This document shows positions 1-8,056 of a stretch of 64,000 nucleotides of DNA, in pieces. The stretch is from the NCBI RefSeq assembly GCF_001654915.1, contig NZ_LXEQ01000034.1; one strand, written 5' to 3'. A program made the position numbers and the translations under genes. The notes beneath the pieces were generated by a model. It worked only from the letters and a program-made list of their open reading frames with translations, was not told where the DNA came from and did not search any database. Source of the stretch: Buttiauxella ferragutiae. Lineage in GTDB: Bacteria; Pseudomonadota; Gammaproteobacteria; Enterobacterales; Enterobacteriaceae. Positions within the stretch are counted from its first letter, which is position 1, and each line of letters starts with the position of its first letter.

Positions 1-872
1 GGCCGCAAATTATCCTTAATAGTGCAATTTGGCAGAAAGCAATTAACCAACAAATGAGCGCACTTTTGCGTGAGGTTGCCGAAAACCCGGAGCGAGCGGG
101 TTGGTCATTACTGTCGTTTAGCCTGGTTTACGGTGTGCTGCACGCGTTAGGGCCGGGGCATGGCAAAGTGGTGATCGCCACTTGGCTTGCCACCCATCCT
201 TCGCGTTTGAAAAGCAGCCTGAAACTGACTTTTGCCGCTGCCTTAATGCAGGGAGGCGTGGCTATTGCGTTGGTAACGGTGGTGCTGGGGATTCTGGAAT
301 TGCCATCACGGGAACTGCATACGAGCAGTTTCTGGTTGGAGAAAAGCAGTTATTTGCTGGTGGGGATTTTAGGCTTGATGTTGTGTGGCCGCGCCTTACG
401 AAATTTACACCGCGTTTTGCGAAAACCGAAGCGCTTTACCTCGTTCACGCCGCATCATGTTCACGACGAAAAATGTGGTTGTGGCCATCAGCATTTGCCG
501 ACAGAAAAACAGCTTGATGCAGGAGAGGACTGGCGTGCCCGCGTGATGATTGTGCTGTCGATGGGGATGCGCCCGTGTTCCGGTGCCATCATGGTGCTGC
601 TGTTTAGTAAAGTCATTGGCGTGTATAGCTGGGGAATGTTGTCGGCATTGACGATGGCTGCCGGGACATCAATTACGATTTCTGGGCTGGCGTTTCTGGT
701 ACACGGTTTCCGTCAGCTTGCGGTGCGAGTGAGTGGTAACAAAGCCCCGATTTTATGGCGACAAGTAGCCTGGGCGACACTGGCGTTAGCGGGCGGTGGG
801 ATTTTAGTTTTAGCGGCGGCGGTGATGTGGCTGAGTGCTCAACCGGTAATGCGCGGGATACGACCGTTTTAG
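1..872 (+). CDS. zevB: NicO-family metal permease, probable zinc transporter permease ZevB (5' end outside window)
   Basis: Integral membrane permease of the NicO (nickel/cobalt) family. The reading frame is open from base 3, upstream of the first ATG at 54, so the gene begins before the window and is partial. Visible family signs are the early helix with HALGPGHGK, a second histidine-rich segment near residue 135 of the ATG-started frame (HHVHDEKCGCGHQH), and a later helix with SMGMRPCSGAI. About six hydrophobic segments can be counted. In related enterobacteria a two-gene zinc uptake system (a periplasmic binding subunit plus this permease) lies next to suhB, which is why ZevB is preferred over a nickel/cobalt exporter such as RcnA. 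The metal is inferred, not seen. It converges on suhB across a palindromic repeat cluster. Confidence 0.7.
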   Translation, partial: PQIILNSAIWQKAINQQMSALLREVAENPERAGWSLLSFSLVYGVLHALGPGHGKVVIATWLATHPSRLKSSLKLTFAAALMQGGVAIALVTVVLGILELPSRELHTSSFWLEKSSYLLVGILGLMLCGRALRNLHRVLRKPKRFTSFTPHHVHDEKCGCGHQHLPTEKQLDAGEDWRARVMIVLSMGMRPCSGAIMVLLFSKVIGVYSWGMLSALTMAAGTSITISGLAFLVHGFRQLAVRVSGNKAPILWRQVAWATLALAGGGILVLAAAVMWLSAQPVMRGIRPF

Positions 873-888
873 TCCTTGATTAAAACAA

Positions 889-998
889 CCCTCACCCCGG
901 CCCTCTCCCTGAGGGCGAGGGGGAAAACCGGACATTCTCCTCCCCGAAGGGGGAAACCGAACAGTCCCCTCTCCTGGGGGAGAGGGTTAGGGTGAGGG
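889..998. repeat. CCCTCACCC-type palindromic repeat cluster, copy A
   Basis: A cluster of imperfect inverted repeats that opens with CCCTCACCCCGGCCCTCTCC and closes with GAGAGGGTTAGGGTGAGGG. Related clusters lie at 9974-10124 and 59829-59941. It sits between the convergent zevB and suhB genes, so transcripts from either side would form strong stem-loops. No T tract follows. This family of intergenic palindromes is widespread in enterobacteria. It may stabilise 3' ends or aid termination, which is inference. Confidence 0.8.
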
Positions 999-1007
999 CT
1001 TTAAAGA

Positions 1008-1811
1008 TTAACGCTTCAGCGCTTCGCTCAATTCATCACGCATTGTTGCCAGCATGGCTTTAACAACACGTGGATTACCTGCAACGATGTTGCCGCTGGT
1101 CAGGTGGTTATGGCCGCCGGTGAAATCACATACCAGGCTACCAGATTCGCGAGCAATCAGTTCACCTGCTGCGAAATCCCACGGCTTCAGGCCAATCTCG
1201 AAGAAACCATCAACGCGGCCAGCCGCAACGTATGCCAGATCCAGTGCAGCAGAACCGGTACGACGGAAGTCAGCACACTGCGTGAACAGTTTGGCAACGA
1301 TGTTGATATATGGAGTGGCGTGTTGCTTCAGTTTGAATGGGAAGCCGGTTGCCAGAATAGTGCCGTCAAGATCGCGTGCATTGCTGCCGCGCAGACGGTA
1401 ACCGTTCAGCTGTGCGCCTTGACCGCGAACGGCTGTGAACAGCTCATTACGCATTGGGTCATAAACCACAGCAACTTCGGTGCGGCCTTTAACACGAACA
1501 GCAATAGAAACAGAGAAGTGTGGCAAACGTTTGATGAAGTTTGAAGTGCCATCCAGAGGATCGATAACCCATTGCACATCCTGCTCGGTACCCGCCAGTT
1601 CGCCTGATTCTTCAGCGATAATGGTGTGTTGCGGGTAGGATTTGCGGATAATTTCGATAATCAGGCGCTCGGCCTCTTTATCTACGTTAGTCACAAAATC
1701 GTTGCTGCCTTTCTGGCTCGCTTCTACAGCGTCAGGGGTTTCGTAGTTCTTGGCAATTAAATTGCCCGCCTTGCGCGCAGCGCGCACGGCGATGGTGAGC
1801 ATCGGATGCAT
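1008..1811 (-). CDS. suhB: inositol-1-monophosphatase SuhB / Nus-complex factor
   Basis: SuhB hydrolyses myo-inositol 1-phosphate in vitro. Its main cellular role in E. coli is as a partner of the Nus factors in rRNA antitermination and ribosome maturation. The protein has 267 residues, the E. coli length. The inositol monophosphatase metal-binding motif DPLDGTSNF and the C-terminal WDFAAGELIARESG motif are intact, and EE in IIAEESGEL marks the first metal site. The frame is open to 1928, but the start at 1811 (MHPML) is the one that matches the family; the longer version runs into the trmJ start region. It is divergent from trmJ, with about 120 bases between them for both promoters. Confidence 0.97.
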   Translation of the reverse strand: MHPMLTIAVRAARKAGNLIAKNYETPDAVEASQKGSNDFVTNVDKEAERLIIEIIRKSYPQHTIIAEESGELAGTEQDVQWVIDPLDGTSNFIKRLPHFSVSIAVRVKGRTEVAVVYDPMRNELFTAVRGQGAQLNGYRLRGSNARDLDGTILATGFPFKLKQHATPYINIVAKLFTQCADFRRTGSAALDLAYVAAGRVDGFFEIGLKPWDFAAGELIARESGSLVCDFTGGHNHLTSGNIVAGNPRVVKAMLATMRDELSEALKR

Positions 1812-1930
1812 CGGTCTCTCTCTGGATGTTAAAGAACGGGAAAACGCGGCGGAGTATAGCAGAGCGTTCGGAATATGTCCCAGGGTTATGATAGGATATC
1901 GCGATAATCTTTTCAGGCTATGAGTCAATA

Positions 1931-2671
1931 ATGCTGCAAAACGTACGTATAGTGCTGGTTGAAACCTCCCATACCGGCAACATGGGCTCTGTAGCCCGTG
2001 CGATGAAAACCATGGGGCTGACCAATCTTTGGCTGGTCAATCCGCTGGTTAAACCTGACTCTCAAGCTATTGCGCTTGCTGCGGGTGCCAGTGATGTTAT
2101 CGGTGAAGCTAAAATTGTCGATACCCTTGATGAAGCGTTGGCAGGCTGTAGTCTGGTGGTTGGCACCAGTGCGCGTTCGCGTACATTGCCGTGGCCGATG
2201 CTCGATCCACGCGAATGTGGTTTAAAGAGTATTTCTGAAGCGCAACATGCGCCAGTCGCCATTGTTTTTGGCCGCGAGCGTGTAGGCTTAACCAATGACG
2301 AATTGCAGAAATGCCACTACCACGTGGCGATTCAGGCAAACCCGGAATATAGCTCGCTGAACCTGGCGATGGCGGTGCAGATCCTGGCTTATGAAATTCG
2401 TATCGCCTGGCTTGCGACTCAAGAAGAAGGCAAAGAAGCGGTCGTTGTTGAAGACGAAACACAGTACCCGGCGGTTGACGATCTCGAGCGTTTTTACGGT
2501 CACCTGGAACAAGTGTTGCTGAAAACTGGCTTTATTCGCGCAACACATCCAGGCCAGATCATGAGTAAGTTGCGCCGCCTGTATACTCGTGCACGCCCGG
2601 AAATTCAAGAACTTAACATCCTGCGCGGCATGCTTTCTTCTATTGATAACGAGAAAAAACACGGCAAATAA
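1931..2671 (+). CDS. trmJ: tRNA (cytidine/uridine-2'-O-)-methyltransferase TrmJ
   Basis: SPOUT-family enzyme that methylates the 2'-OH of nucleotide 32 in the anticodon loop of several tRNAs, using S-adenosylmethionine. The protein has 246 residues, equal to E. coli TrmJ. The trefoil-knot cofactor motifs are visible: the N-terminal ETSHTGNMGSVARAMK, then GRERVGLTNDE and SSLNLAMAVQ. The C-terminal extension ends in a basic stretch. The gene lies directly upstream of iscR, and its stop codon touches the first IscR box, so read-through into the isc operon is possible, although isc has its own promoter. Confidence 0.97.
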   Translation: MLQNVRIVLVETSHTGNMGSVARAMKTMGLTNLWLVNPLVKPDSQAIALAAGASDVIGEAKIVDTLDEALAGCSLVVGTSARSRTLPWPMLDPRECGLKSISEAQHAPVAIVFGRERVGLTNDELQKCHYHVAIQANPEYSSLNLAMAVQILAYEIRIAWLATQEEGKEAVVVEDETQYPAVDDLERFYGHLEQVLLKTGFIRATHPGQIMSKLRRLYTRARPEIQELNILRGMLSSIDNEKKHGK

Positions 2672-2695
2672 TACTTGAGTAAATTACTAGGTTAA
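2671..2695 (+). promoter_or_regulatory. distal IscR type 1 binding box upstream of iscR
   Basis: A 25-base imperfect palindrome beginning ATACTTGAGTAAATTACTAG that fits the type 1 IscR consensus (ATA, then YYGACT, A/T centre, AGTCRR, TAT) with several mismatches. It overlaps the last base of trmJ and abuts the proximal box. In E. coli the iscR promoter carries two such sites, bound by [2Fe-2S]-IscR for autorepression. Assigned by motif and position. Confidence 0.6.
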
Positions 2696-2728
2696 ATAGT
2701 TGACCAATTTACTCGGGAATGTCAGACT
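2696..2728 (+). promoter_or_regulatory. isc operon promoter with proximal IscR type 1 box
   Basis: The box at 2696-2720 begins ATAGTTGACCAATTTACTCG and closely matches the type 1 IscR consensus. It contains the -35 element TTGACC at 2700-2705. A weak -10 (CAGACT, 2723-2728) lies 17 bases downstream, placing transcription about 65-70 bases before the iscR ATG, as in E. coli. Holo-IscR bound here would cover the -35 region and repress the operon when Fe-S clusters are plentiful. Confidence 0.7.
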
Positions 2729-2801
2729 TGCGACCTGCTATGTGACAATCACATTTATAAAAAACCCCCGGTTCGAGGGGCGATTTGAGGTTATGTAAGA
2801 C

Positions 2802-3290
2802 ATGAGACTGACATCGAAAGGACGTTATGCCGTGACCGCAATGCTTGACGTTGCGTTGAACTCCGAATCAGGCCCGGTACCGTTGGCTGATATTTCTGAA
2901 CGTCAGGGAATCTCTCTCTCCTACCTGGAGCAGTTATTCTCCCGTCTGCGTAAAAATGGCCTGGTTGCCAGCGTACGTGGTCCAGGCGGCGGTTATCTGC
3001 TGGGTAAAGAAGCAAACAGCATTGCAGTCGGCGAAGTGATTAGTGCCGTCGATGAATCTGTAGATGCTACGCGTTGCGCGGGCAAAGGTGGTTGTCAGGG
3101 CGGCGATAAGTGCCTGACTCACGCACTGTGGCGCGATCTGAGTGACCGTCTGACCGGTTTTCTGAATAACATCACCTTGGGTGAGCTGGTGAATAACCAG
3201 GAAGTGCTGGACGTCTCTGGCCGTCAGCATAATGAAAACCATCGCAGTACGCGCTCTCAAGACGCAATCGACGTCAAACTGCGCGCCTAA
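2802..3290 (+). CDS. iscR: Fe-S cluster-sensing transcriptional regulator IscR
   Basis: Rrf2-family winged-helix regulator that binds a [2Fe-2S] cluster and represses the isc operon as holo-protein, while also controlling other genes in apo form. The protein has 162 residues. The cluster ligands fall at the expected places: C92, C98, C104 and H107 within the stretch RCAGKGGCQGGDKCLTH. The N-terminal winged helix includes ISLSYLEQLFSRLRKNGLV and the wing PGGGYLL. It is the first gene of the isc operon. Its stop codon is followed immediately by an ERIC element, so the spacing to iscS (331 bases) is far larger than the roughly 110 bases in E. coli. Confidence 0.98.
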   Translation: MRLTSKGRYAVTAMLDVALNSESGPVPLADISERQGISLSYLEQLFSRLRKNGLVASVRGPGGGYLLGKEANSIAVGEVISAVDESVDATRCAGKGGCQGGDKCLTHALWRDLSDRLTGFLNNITLGELVNNQEVLDVSGRQHNENHRSTRSQDAIDVKLRA

Positions 3291-3418
3291 TTTACCCATC
3301 ATATTTCGGGTTGCAACTGTGTTGGCCGCACTTGTTCACCCCAGTCACTTACTTGATGTAAGCTCCTGGGGACTCTCAAGTTTGCCGCCTTGCTGCAACA
3401 CGAACTATTTAGGGTAAA
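3291..3418. repeat. ERIC element 1 (iscR-iscS spacer)
   Basis: A 128-base imperfect palindrome with terminal inverted repeats TTTACCC and GGGTAAA. Its core contains GATGTAAGCTCCTGGGGA and CCCCAGTCACTTAC, the ERIC hallmark. It begins at the base right after the iscR stop codon. It lies in opposite orientation to ERIC element 2 (GTTGG-CCGC side left here, right there). Any iscRSUA transcript must contain both, giving two long hairpins in the spacer. Confidence 0.9.
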
Positions 3419-3465
3419 GATAAAAAAGAATTTTAGAATCTTTGTCATTTTTTAAAGAATGACAA

Positions 3466-3588
3466 TCCCCAAAATATTTCAAGTTGCAGGCAGGCGGCAA
3501 GCGAAGGAACCCCGATGAGCTTAGTAAACTAAGTGATTCGGGTGAGTGAGAGCAGCCAACACACCTGTAACTTGAAAGATGAAGGGGA
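3466..3588. repeat. ERIC element 2 (iscR-iscS spacer)
   Basis: A 123-base ERIC copy, from ATATTTCAAGTTGCAGGCAG with GATGAGCTTAGTAAACTAAG in the core to TGTAACTTGAAAGATGAAGG. The outer ends TCCCC and GGGGA are inverted. It is inverted relative to ERIC element 1, from which it is separated by 47 AT-rich bases. It ends about 33 bases before the iscS start, leaving a short leader with the ribosome site GGAG. Confidence 0.9.
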
Positions 3589-3621
3589 TTTCGCATTGAG
3601 TGATGTACGGAGTTTAAAAGC

Positions 3622-4836
3622 ATGAAATTACCGATTTATCTCGATTACTCTGCCACTACGCCAGTTGACCCGCGTGTTGCGCAGAAAATGATGCAGTTTT
3701 TGACTATGGACGGAACCTTCGGTAACCCGGCTTCTCGTTCGCACCGTTTCGGTTGGCAGGCGGAAGAAGCTGTTGATATCGCCCGTAACCAAATCGCTGA
3801 ACTGGTTGGTGCAGACCCGCGTGAAATCGTCTTTACCTCCGGCGCAACTGAATCCGATAACCTCGCTATTAAAGGTGCCGCTAACTTCTATCAGAAGAAA
3901 GGCAAGCACATCATCACCGTAAAAACCGAACACAAAGCCGTGCTGGACACCTGTCGTCAGCTTGAGCGTGAAGGTTTTGAAGTGACTTATCTGGCACCGC
4001 AGAGCAACGGTATCGTTGACCTGAACGTGCTGGAAGCGGCGATGCGTGACGACACCATTCTGGTTTCCATCATGCACGTGAACAACGAAATCGGCGTGGT
4101 ACAAGATATCGCGGCAATCGGCGAAATGTGCCGTGCGCGTGGCATTATCTATCACGTAGATGCGACTCAGAGCGTGGGTAAAATGCCTATCGACCTGAGC
4201 ACTCTCAAAGTTGACCTGATGTCCTTCTCTGGTCACAAAATCTATGGTCCGAAAGGGATCGGCGCGCTGTATGTTCGTCGTAAACCACGTATTCGTATCG
4301 AAGCTCAGGTACACGGTGGCGGTCACGAGCGCGGCATGCGTTCTGGTACTCTTCCTGTTCACCAGATTGCTGGCATGGGCGAAGCTTACCGTATCGCAAA
4401 AGAAGAGATGGAAACAGAAATGTCCCGTCTGCGCGTATTGCGTAACCGTCTGTGGAATGGCGTGAAAGATATGGAAGAAGTGTATCTGAACGGTGACCTG
4501 GAACATGGCGTTCCAACTATCCTCAACGTGAGCTTTAACTACGTTGAAGGTGAGTCACTGATTATGGCACTCAAAGACCTCGCGGTTTCTTCCGGTTCGG
4601 CCTGTACTTCAGCAAGTCTTGAGCCATCCTACGTGCTGCGCGCACTGGGCATGACTGATGAACTGGCTCACAGCTCTATCCGTTTCTCTTTGGGTCGTTT
4701 TACTACTGAAGAAGAGATCGACTACACCATCGAACTGGTACGTAAGTCCATTGGCCGTCTGCGCGACCTTTCTCCGCTGTGGGAAATGTTTAAGCAGGGC
4801 GTGGATCTTAATTCCATCGAATGGGCTCATCACTAA
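3622..4836 (+). CDS. iscS: cysteine desulfurase IscS
   Basis: Pyridoxal-phosphate enzyme that takes sulfur from L-cysteine and hands it as persulfide to IscU, to TusA for tRNA thiolation and to ThiI. The protein has 404 residues, identical in length to E. coli IscS, so E. coli numbering holds. The cofactor lysine is K206 in SFSGHKIYGPKG and the catalytic cysteine is C328 in SSGSACTSASLEPS. HVDATQSVGK and GATESDNLA are the usual PLP-binding motifs. Second gene of the isc operon, 43 bases before iscU. In E. coli the small RNA RyhB targets the iscS start region; here that region follows two ERIC hairpins. Confidence 0.98.
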   Translation: MKLPIYLDYSATTPVDPRVAQKMMQFLTMDGTFGNPASRSHRFGWQAEEAVDIARNQIAELVGADPREIVFTSGATESDNLAIKGAANFYQKKGKHIITVKTEHKAVLDTCRQLEREGFEVTYLAPQSNGIVDLNVLEAAMRDDTILVSIMHVNNEIGVVQDIAAIGEMCRARGIIYHVDATQSVGKMPIDLSTLKVDLMSFSGHKIYGPKGIGALYVRRKPRIRIEAQVHGGGHERGMRSGTLPVHQIAGMGEAYRIAKEEMETEMSRLRVLRNRLWNGVKDMEEVYLNGDLEHGVPTILNVSFNYVEGESLIMALKDLAVSSGSACTSASLEPSYVLRALGMTDELAHSSIRFSLGRFTTEEEIDYTIELVRKSIGRLRDLSPLWEMFKQGVDLNSIEWAHH

Positions 4837-4879
4837 TTGTCCGTCACGGACGTCGATATCGGATTCTGGAGAATAAAAA

Positions 4880-5266
4880 ATGGCTTATAGCGAAAAAGTA
4901 ATCGATCACTACGAAAATCCACGCAACGTGGGTTCTTTTGACAACAGCGATGACAGCGTCGGTTCCGGCATGGTGGGTGCGCCTGCTTGTGGTGACGTGA
5001 TGAAGTTGCAGATTAAAGTCAACAATGAAGGTATTATTGAAGACGCTCGCTTCAAAACCTACGGCTGTGGCTCTGCCATTGCTTCCAGTTCGCTGGTAAC
5101 CGAATGGGTTAAAGGTAAATCTTTGGATGAAGCGCAAGCAATCAAAAACACCGACATCGCAGAAGAACTTGAACTGCCACCGGTGAAGATTCACTGCTCA
5201 ATCCTTGCAGAAGACGCTATCAAAGCGGCTATCGCGGATTACAAAAGCAAGCGTGAAGCTAAATAA
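4880..5266 (+). CDS. iscU: Fe-S cluster assembly scaffold IscU
   Basis: Scaffold on which [2Fe-2S] and [4Fe-4S] clusters are built from IscS-derived sulfur before HscBA-assisted transfer. The protein has 128 residues. The three ligand cysteines are present: C37 in PACGDV, C63 in YGCGSA and C106 in IHCSIL, and D39 follows the first. The HscA-recognition motif LPPVK is at 99-103. The start is preceded by GGAG 9 bases upstream. It lies between iscS and iscA in the isc operon. Confidence 0.98.
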   Translation: MAYSEKVIDHYENPRNVGSFDNSDDSVGSGMVGAPACGDVMKLQIKVNNEGIIEDARFKTYGCGSAIASSSLVTEWVKGKSLDEAQAIKNTDIAEELELPPVKIHCSILAEDAIKAAIADYKSKREAK

Positions 5267-5290
5267 TTATTGTTGAGTAGAGGTTGTTGT

Positions 5291-5614
5291 ATGTCGATTA
5301 CCCTTAGCGACAGTGCTGCCGCACGTGTGAATGCCTTCCTGTCCAATCGCGGAAAAGGCTTTGGTTTGCGCTTAGGCGTTCGCACCTCAGGCTGCTCCGG
5401 TATGGCTTATGTTCTGGAATTTGTTGACGCACCGATGGCAGATGACACCGTGTTCGAAGACAAAGGCGTGAAAGTGGTCGTCGATGGTAAAAGCCTGCAA
5501 TTTTTAGACGGCACTGAGCTCGACTTCGTCAAAGAAGGTCTTAACGAAGGGTTTAAATTTACTAACCCGAACGTGAAAGATGAGTGTGGCTGCGGTGAAA
5601 GCTTCCACGTCTGA
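5291..5614 (+). CDS. iscA: Fe-S cluster carrier / iron-binding protein IscA
   Basis: A-type carrier that delivers Fe-S clusters to apo-proteins. The protein has 107 residues. The three conserved cysteines are C35 (RTSGCSGMAY) and C99, C101 (DECGCGESFHV). The frame is open from 5270, but the ATG at 5291 gives MSITLSDSAA, which matches the family, and it has a purine-rich AGAGG about 7 bases upstream. It lies 24 bases after iscU. Confidence 0.97.
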   Translation: MSITLSDSAAARVNAFLSNRGKGFGLRLGVRTSGCSGMAYVLEFVDAPMADDTVFEDKGVKVVVDGKSLQFLDGTELDFVKEGLNEGFKFTNPNVKDECGCGESFHV

Positions 5615-5626
5615 TACTCGCCAATC

Positions 5627-5653
5627 CCCCGTGTAACTTCACGTTGCGCGGGG
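5627..5653 (+). other. stem-loop between iscA and hscB
   Basis: An 11-base-pair stem with two G-U pairs: CCCCGTGTAAC pairs with GTTGCGCGGGG around a TTCAC loop. There is no T tract, so it is unlikely to terminate fully. It could slow 3' exonucleases or partly attenuate, separating iscRSUA from hscBA-fdx-iscX expression. In E. coli the operon is also split here at the level of RNA abundance after RyhB action. Confidence 0.6.
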
Positions 5654-5675
5654 TCTAAAGTTACCCGAGCCTGTT

Positions 5676-6191
5676 ATGGACTACTTTACCCTCTTTGGGT
5701 TACCGGTAAGTTTTGCCCTCAATACTGAGCTGCTGGCTACCCGTTACCAGGAGCTGCAACGTCAGTTCCACCCTGATAAATACACCAGCCGCCCTCAGGC
5801 GGAGCAACTGCTGGCGGTCCAACAATCTGCGACCATCAACCAGGCCTGGCAAACGCTGCGTCATCCACTGCCGCGCGCCGAGTACATTCTCTCCCTCAAC
5901 GGTTTTGACCTGGCGAATGAACAGCATACCGTGCGCGACACCGCGTTTTTGATGGAGCAACTCGAATTACGCGAAGAGCTTGATAACATTGAGCACGCCA
6001 AAGATAGTGACCGCCTGGAATCCTTTAGTGCCAACGTTAATGCAATGGTGAAAACCCGCATGGCGCTATTGGTGCAGCAACTGGATAATCAGGACTGGAC
6101 GCAGGCGGCGGATACGGTGCGTAAACTGCGTTTTCTCGATAAACTGCGCAGCCAAATAGAACAACTCGAAGAAAAGCTGCTCGATTTTTAA
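5676..6191 (+). CDS. hscB: J-domain co-chaperone HscB
   Basis: Type III J-protein that binds IscU and stimulates the ATPase of HscA so that clusters are released to targets. The protein has 171 residues, as in E. coli. The J domain (about 1-75) carries HPD at 32-34. The C-terminal three-helix bundle (about 80-171) binds IscU and includes RDTAFLMEQLELREEL. It starts 61 bases after iscA, past a stem-loop, and lies 13 bases upstream of hscA. Confidence 0.97.
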   Translation: MDYFTLFGLPVSFALNTELLATRYQELQRQFHPDKYTSRPQAEQLLAVQQSATINQAWQTLRHPLPRAEYILSLNGFDLANEQHTVRDTAFLMEQLELREELDNIEHAKDSDRLESFSANVNAMVKTRMALLVQQLDNQDWTQAADTVRKLRFLDKLRSQIEQLEEKLLDF

Positions 6192-6204
6192 CTGGAAGCT
6201 CAAT

Positions 6205-8055
6205 ATGGCGTTATTACAAATTAGTGAGCCGGGCCTGAGTGCGGCACCTCATCAGCGCAAGCTGGCGGCGGGCATCGACTTAGGTACTACCAATTCACTG
6301 GTTGCAACTGTTCGTAGCGGGCAAGCCGAAACGCTGCCTGACCATGAAGGGCGTCACCTGTTACCTTCTGTGGTGCACTATCAGCAACAAGGCCTGAATG
6401 TGGGCTGGGATGCGCGTGCGCAAGCCGCAACCGACCCGGCGAACACCATCAGCTCGGTAAAACGTCTGATGGGCCGCTCGCTGGCCGATATTCAGGCGCG
6501 CTATCCGCATCTGCCTTATTCACTCCAGGCGAGTGAGAATGGCCTGCCGATGATCAACACGCCAGCTGGGCTGCTGAACCCTATCCGTATTTCATCCGAC
6601 ATCCTTAAAGCCCTTTGCGCACGCGCCACCGAAGCGCTGGAAGGCCAGCTTGATGGTGTGGTGATTACCGTTCCGGCGTATTTCGACGATGCACAGCGTC
6701 AGGGCACCAAAGATGCCGCGCGTCTGGCCGGCCTGCACGTGCTGCGTTTGCTGAATGAACCGACTGCGGCAGCGATTGCCTACGGTCTGGACTCTGGCAA
6801 AGAGGGCGTTATCGCGGTTTACGATTTAGGCGGCGGTACCTTTGATATTTCCATCCTGCGTTTAAGCCGTGGCGTGTTTGAAGTGCTGGCGACCGGCGGT
6901 GATTCTGCACTAGGCGGCGATGACTTTGACCACCTGTTAGCCGACTGGTTACGCGAGCAAGCAGGCGTTGCTGACCGTAGCGACGACCGCGTGCAGCGCC
7001 AGTTACTGGACGCCGCCATTGCCGCGAAAATTGCTCTGAGCGATGCCGAAACTACCACGGTAGAAGTGGCTGGCTGGACGGGTACCGTGACCCGCGAACA
7101 GTTCAACGAACTGATTGCAGCCCTGGTTAAACGTACTTTGCTGGCTTGCCGTCGCGCGTTGAAAGACGCAGGCGTGGAAGCTGACGAAGTACTGGAAGTG
7201 GTAATGGTTGGCGGTTCAACCCGCGTGCCATTAGTGCGCGAACGTGTCGGCGAGTTCTTTGGCCGCACGCCGCTGACGTCCATCGACCCGGATAAAGTTG
7301 TCGCTATCGGTGCCGCCATTCAGGCGGATATTCTGGTGGGCAACAAGCCGGACAGCGACATGCTGCTGCTGGATGTGATCCCACTGTCGCTCGGCCTCGA
7401 AACCATGGGCGGCCTGGTAGAGAAAGTCATTCCACGTAACACCACTATTCCGGTGGCACGTGCGCAGGACTTCACCACCTTTAAAGACGGCCAAACGGCG
7501 ATGTCGATTCAGGTGTTACAGGGCGAGCGCGAACTGGTACAAGATTGCCGTTCGTTGGCTCGTTTTGCACTGCGCGGTATTCCGGCAATGCCTGCGGGCG
7601 GGGCGCATATCCGCGTCACCTTCCAGGTTGATGCGGACGGCCTGCTAAGCGTCACCGCCATGGAGAAATCCACAGGTGTTGAAGCTTCTATTCAGGTGAA
7701 GCCTTCTTATGGCCTGAGCGACGGCGAAATTGCCTCAATGATTCAGGACTCCATGAGTTTTGCTGAGCGAGACGTGCAAGCGCGTATGCTTGCGGAGCAA
7801 AAAGTTGACGCGGCCCGCGTGCTGGAAAGCCTGCAAGGTGCGTTAGCCGCAGACGCCGCGCTGTTAAGCGCCGCTGAACGTGCAGATATCGACGCGACAA
7901 TAGTGGCACTCCATGCCGCTGCTGCGGGTGACGATATCAATGCGATTGAACAAGCCATTAAAAACGTAGACAAACAAACCCAGGATTTCGCCGCACGTCG
8001 TATGGATGAATCAATCCGTAAGGCGCTGAAAGGCCACTCCGTGGACGAGGTTTAA
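6205..8055 (+). CDS. hscA: Hsp70-class chaperone HscA
   Basis: Specialised Hsp70 that binds the LPPVK loop of IscU and drives cluster transfer with ATP hydrolysis. The protein has 616 residues. The nucleotide-binding domain shows GIDLGTTNS, VITVPAYFDDAQRQ, LNEPTAAAIAYGLD, YDLGGGTFDIS and MVGGSTRVP; the substrate-binding domain and lid follow from about residue 390. An N-terminal extension of about 20 residues before the ATPase motif is usual for HscA and absent in DnaK. It is followed after one base by fdx. Confidence 0.97.
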   Translation: MALLQISEPGLSAAPHQRKLAAGIDLGTTNSLVATVRSGQAETLPDHEGRHLLPSVVHYQQQGLNVGWDARAQAATDPANTISSVKRLMGRSLADIQARYPHLPYSLQASENGLPMINTPAGLLNPIRISSDILKALCARATEALEGQLDGVVITVPAYFDDAQRQGTKDAARLAGLHVLRLLNEPTAAAIAYGLDSGKEGVIAVYDLGGGTFDISILRLSRGVFEVLATGGDSALGGDDFDHLLADWLREQAGVADRSDDRVQRQLLDAAIAAKIALSDAETTTVEVAGWTGTVTREQFNELIAALVKRTLLACRRALKDAGVEADEVLEVVMVGGSTRVPLVRERVGEFFGRTPLTSIDPDKVVAIGAAIQADILVGNKPDSDMLLLDVIPLSLGLETMGGLVEKVIPRNTTIPVARAQDFTTFKDGQTAMSIQVLQGERELVQDCRSLARFALRGIPAMPAGGAHIRVTFQVDADGLLSVTAMEKSTGVEASIQVKPSYGLSDGEIASMIQDSMSFAERDVQARMLAEQKVDAARVLESLQGALAADAALLSAAERADIDATIVALHAAAAGDDINAIEQAIKNVDKQTQDFAARRMDESIRKALKGHSVDEV

Positions 8056-8056
8056 C

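Noticed and set aside
1809..1928. N-terminally extended suhB start
   Set aside because: The extra 39 residues are absent from SuhB proteins and overlap the suhB-trmJ promoter gap.
3291..3588. CRISPR-like paired repeats
   Set aside because: Only two copies, inverted and over 100 bases long each, matching ERIC; no regular spacers here or anywhere in the window.
3628..4506. 292-codon open frame antisense to iscS
   Set aside because: Mirror of iscS codon bias, no family resemblance, no promoter or ribosome site.
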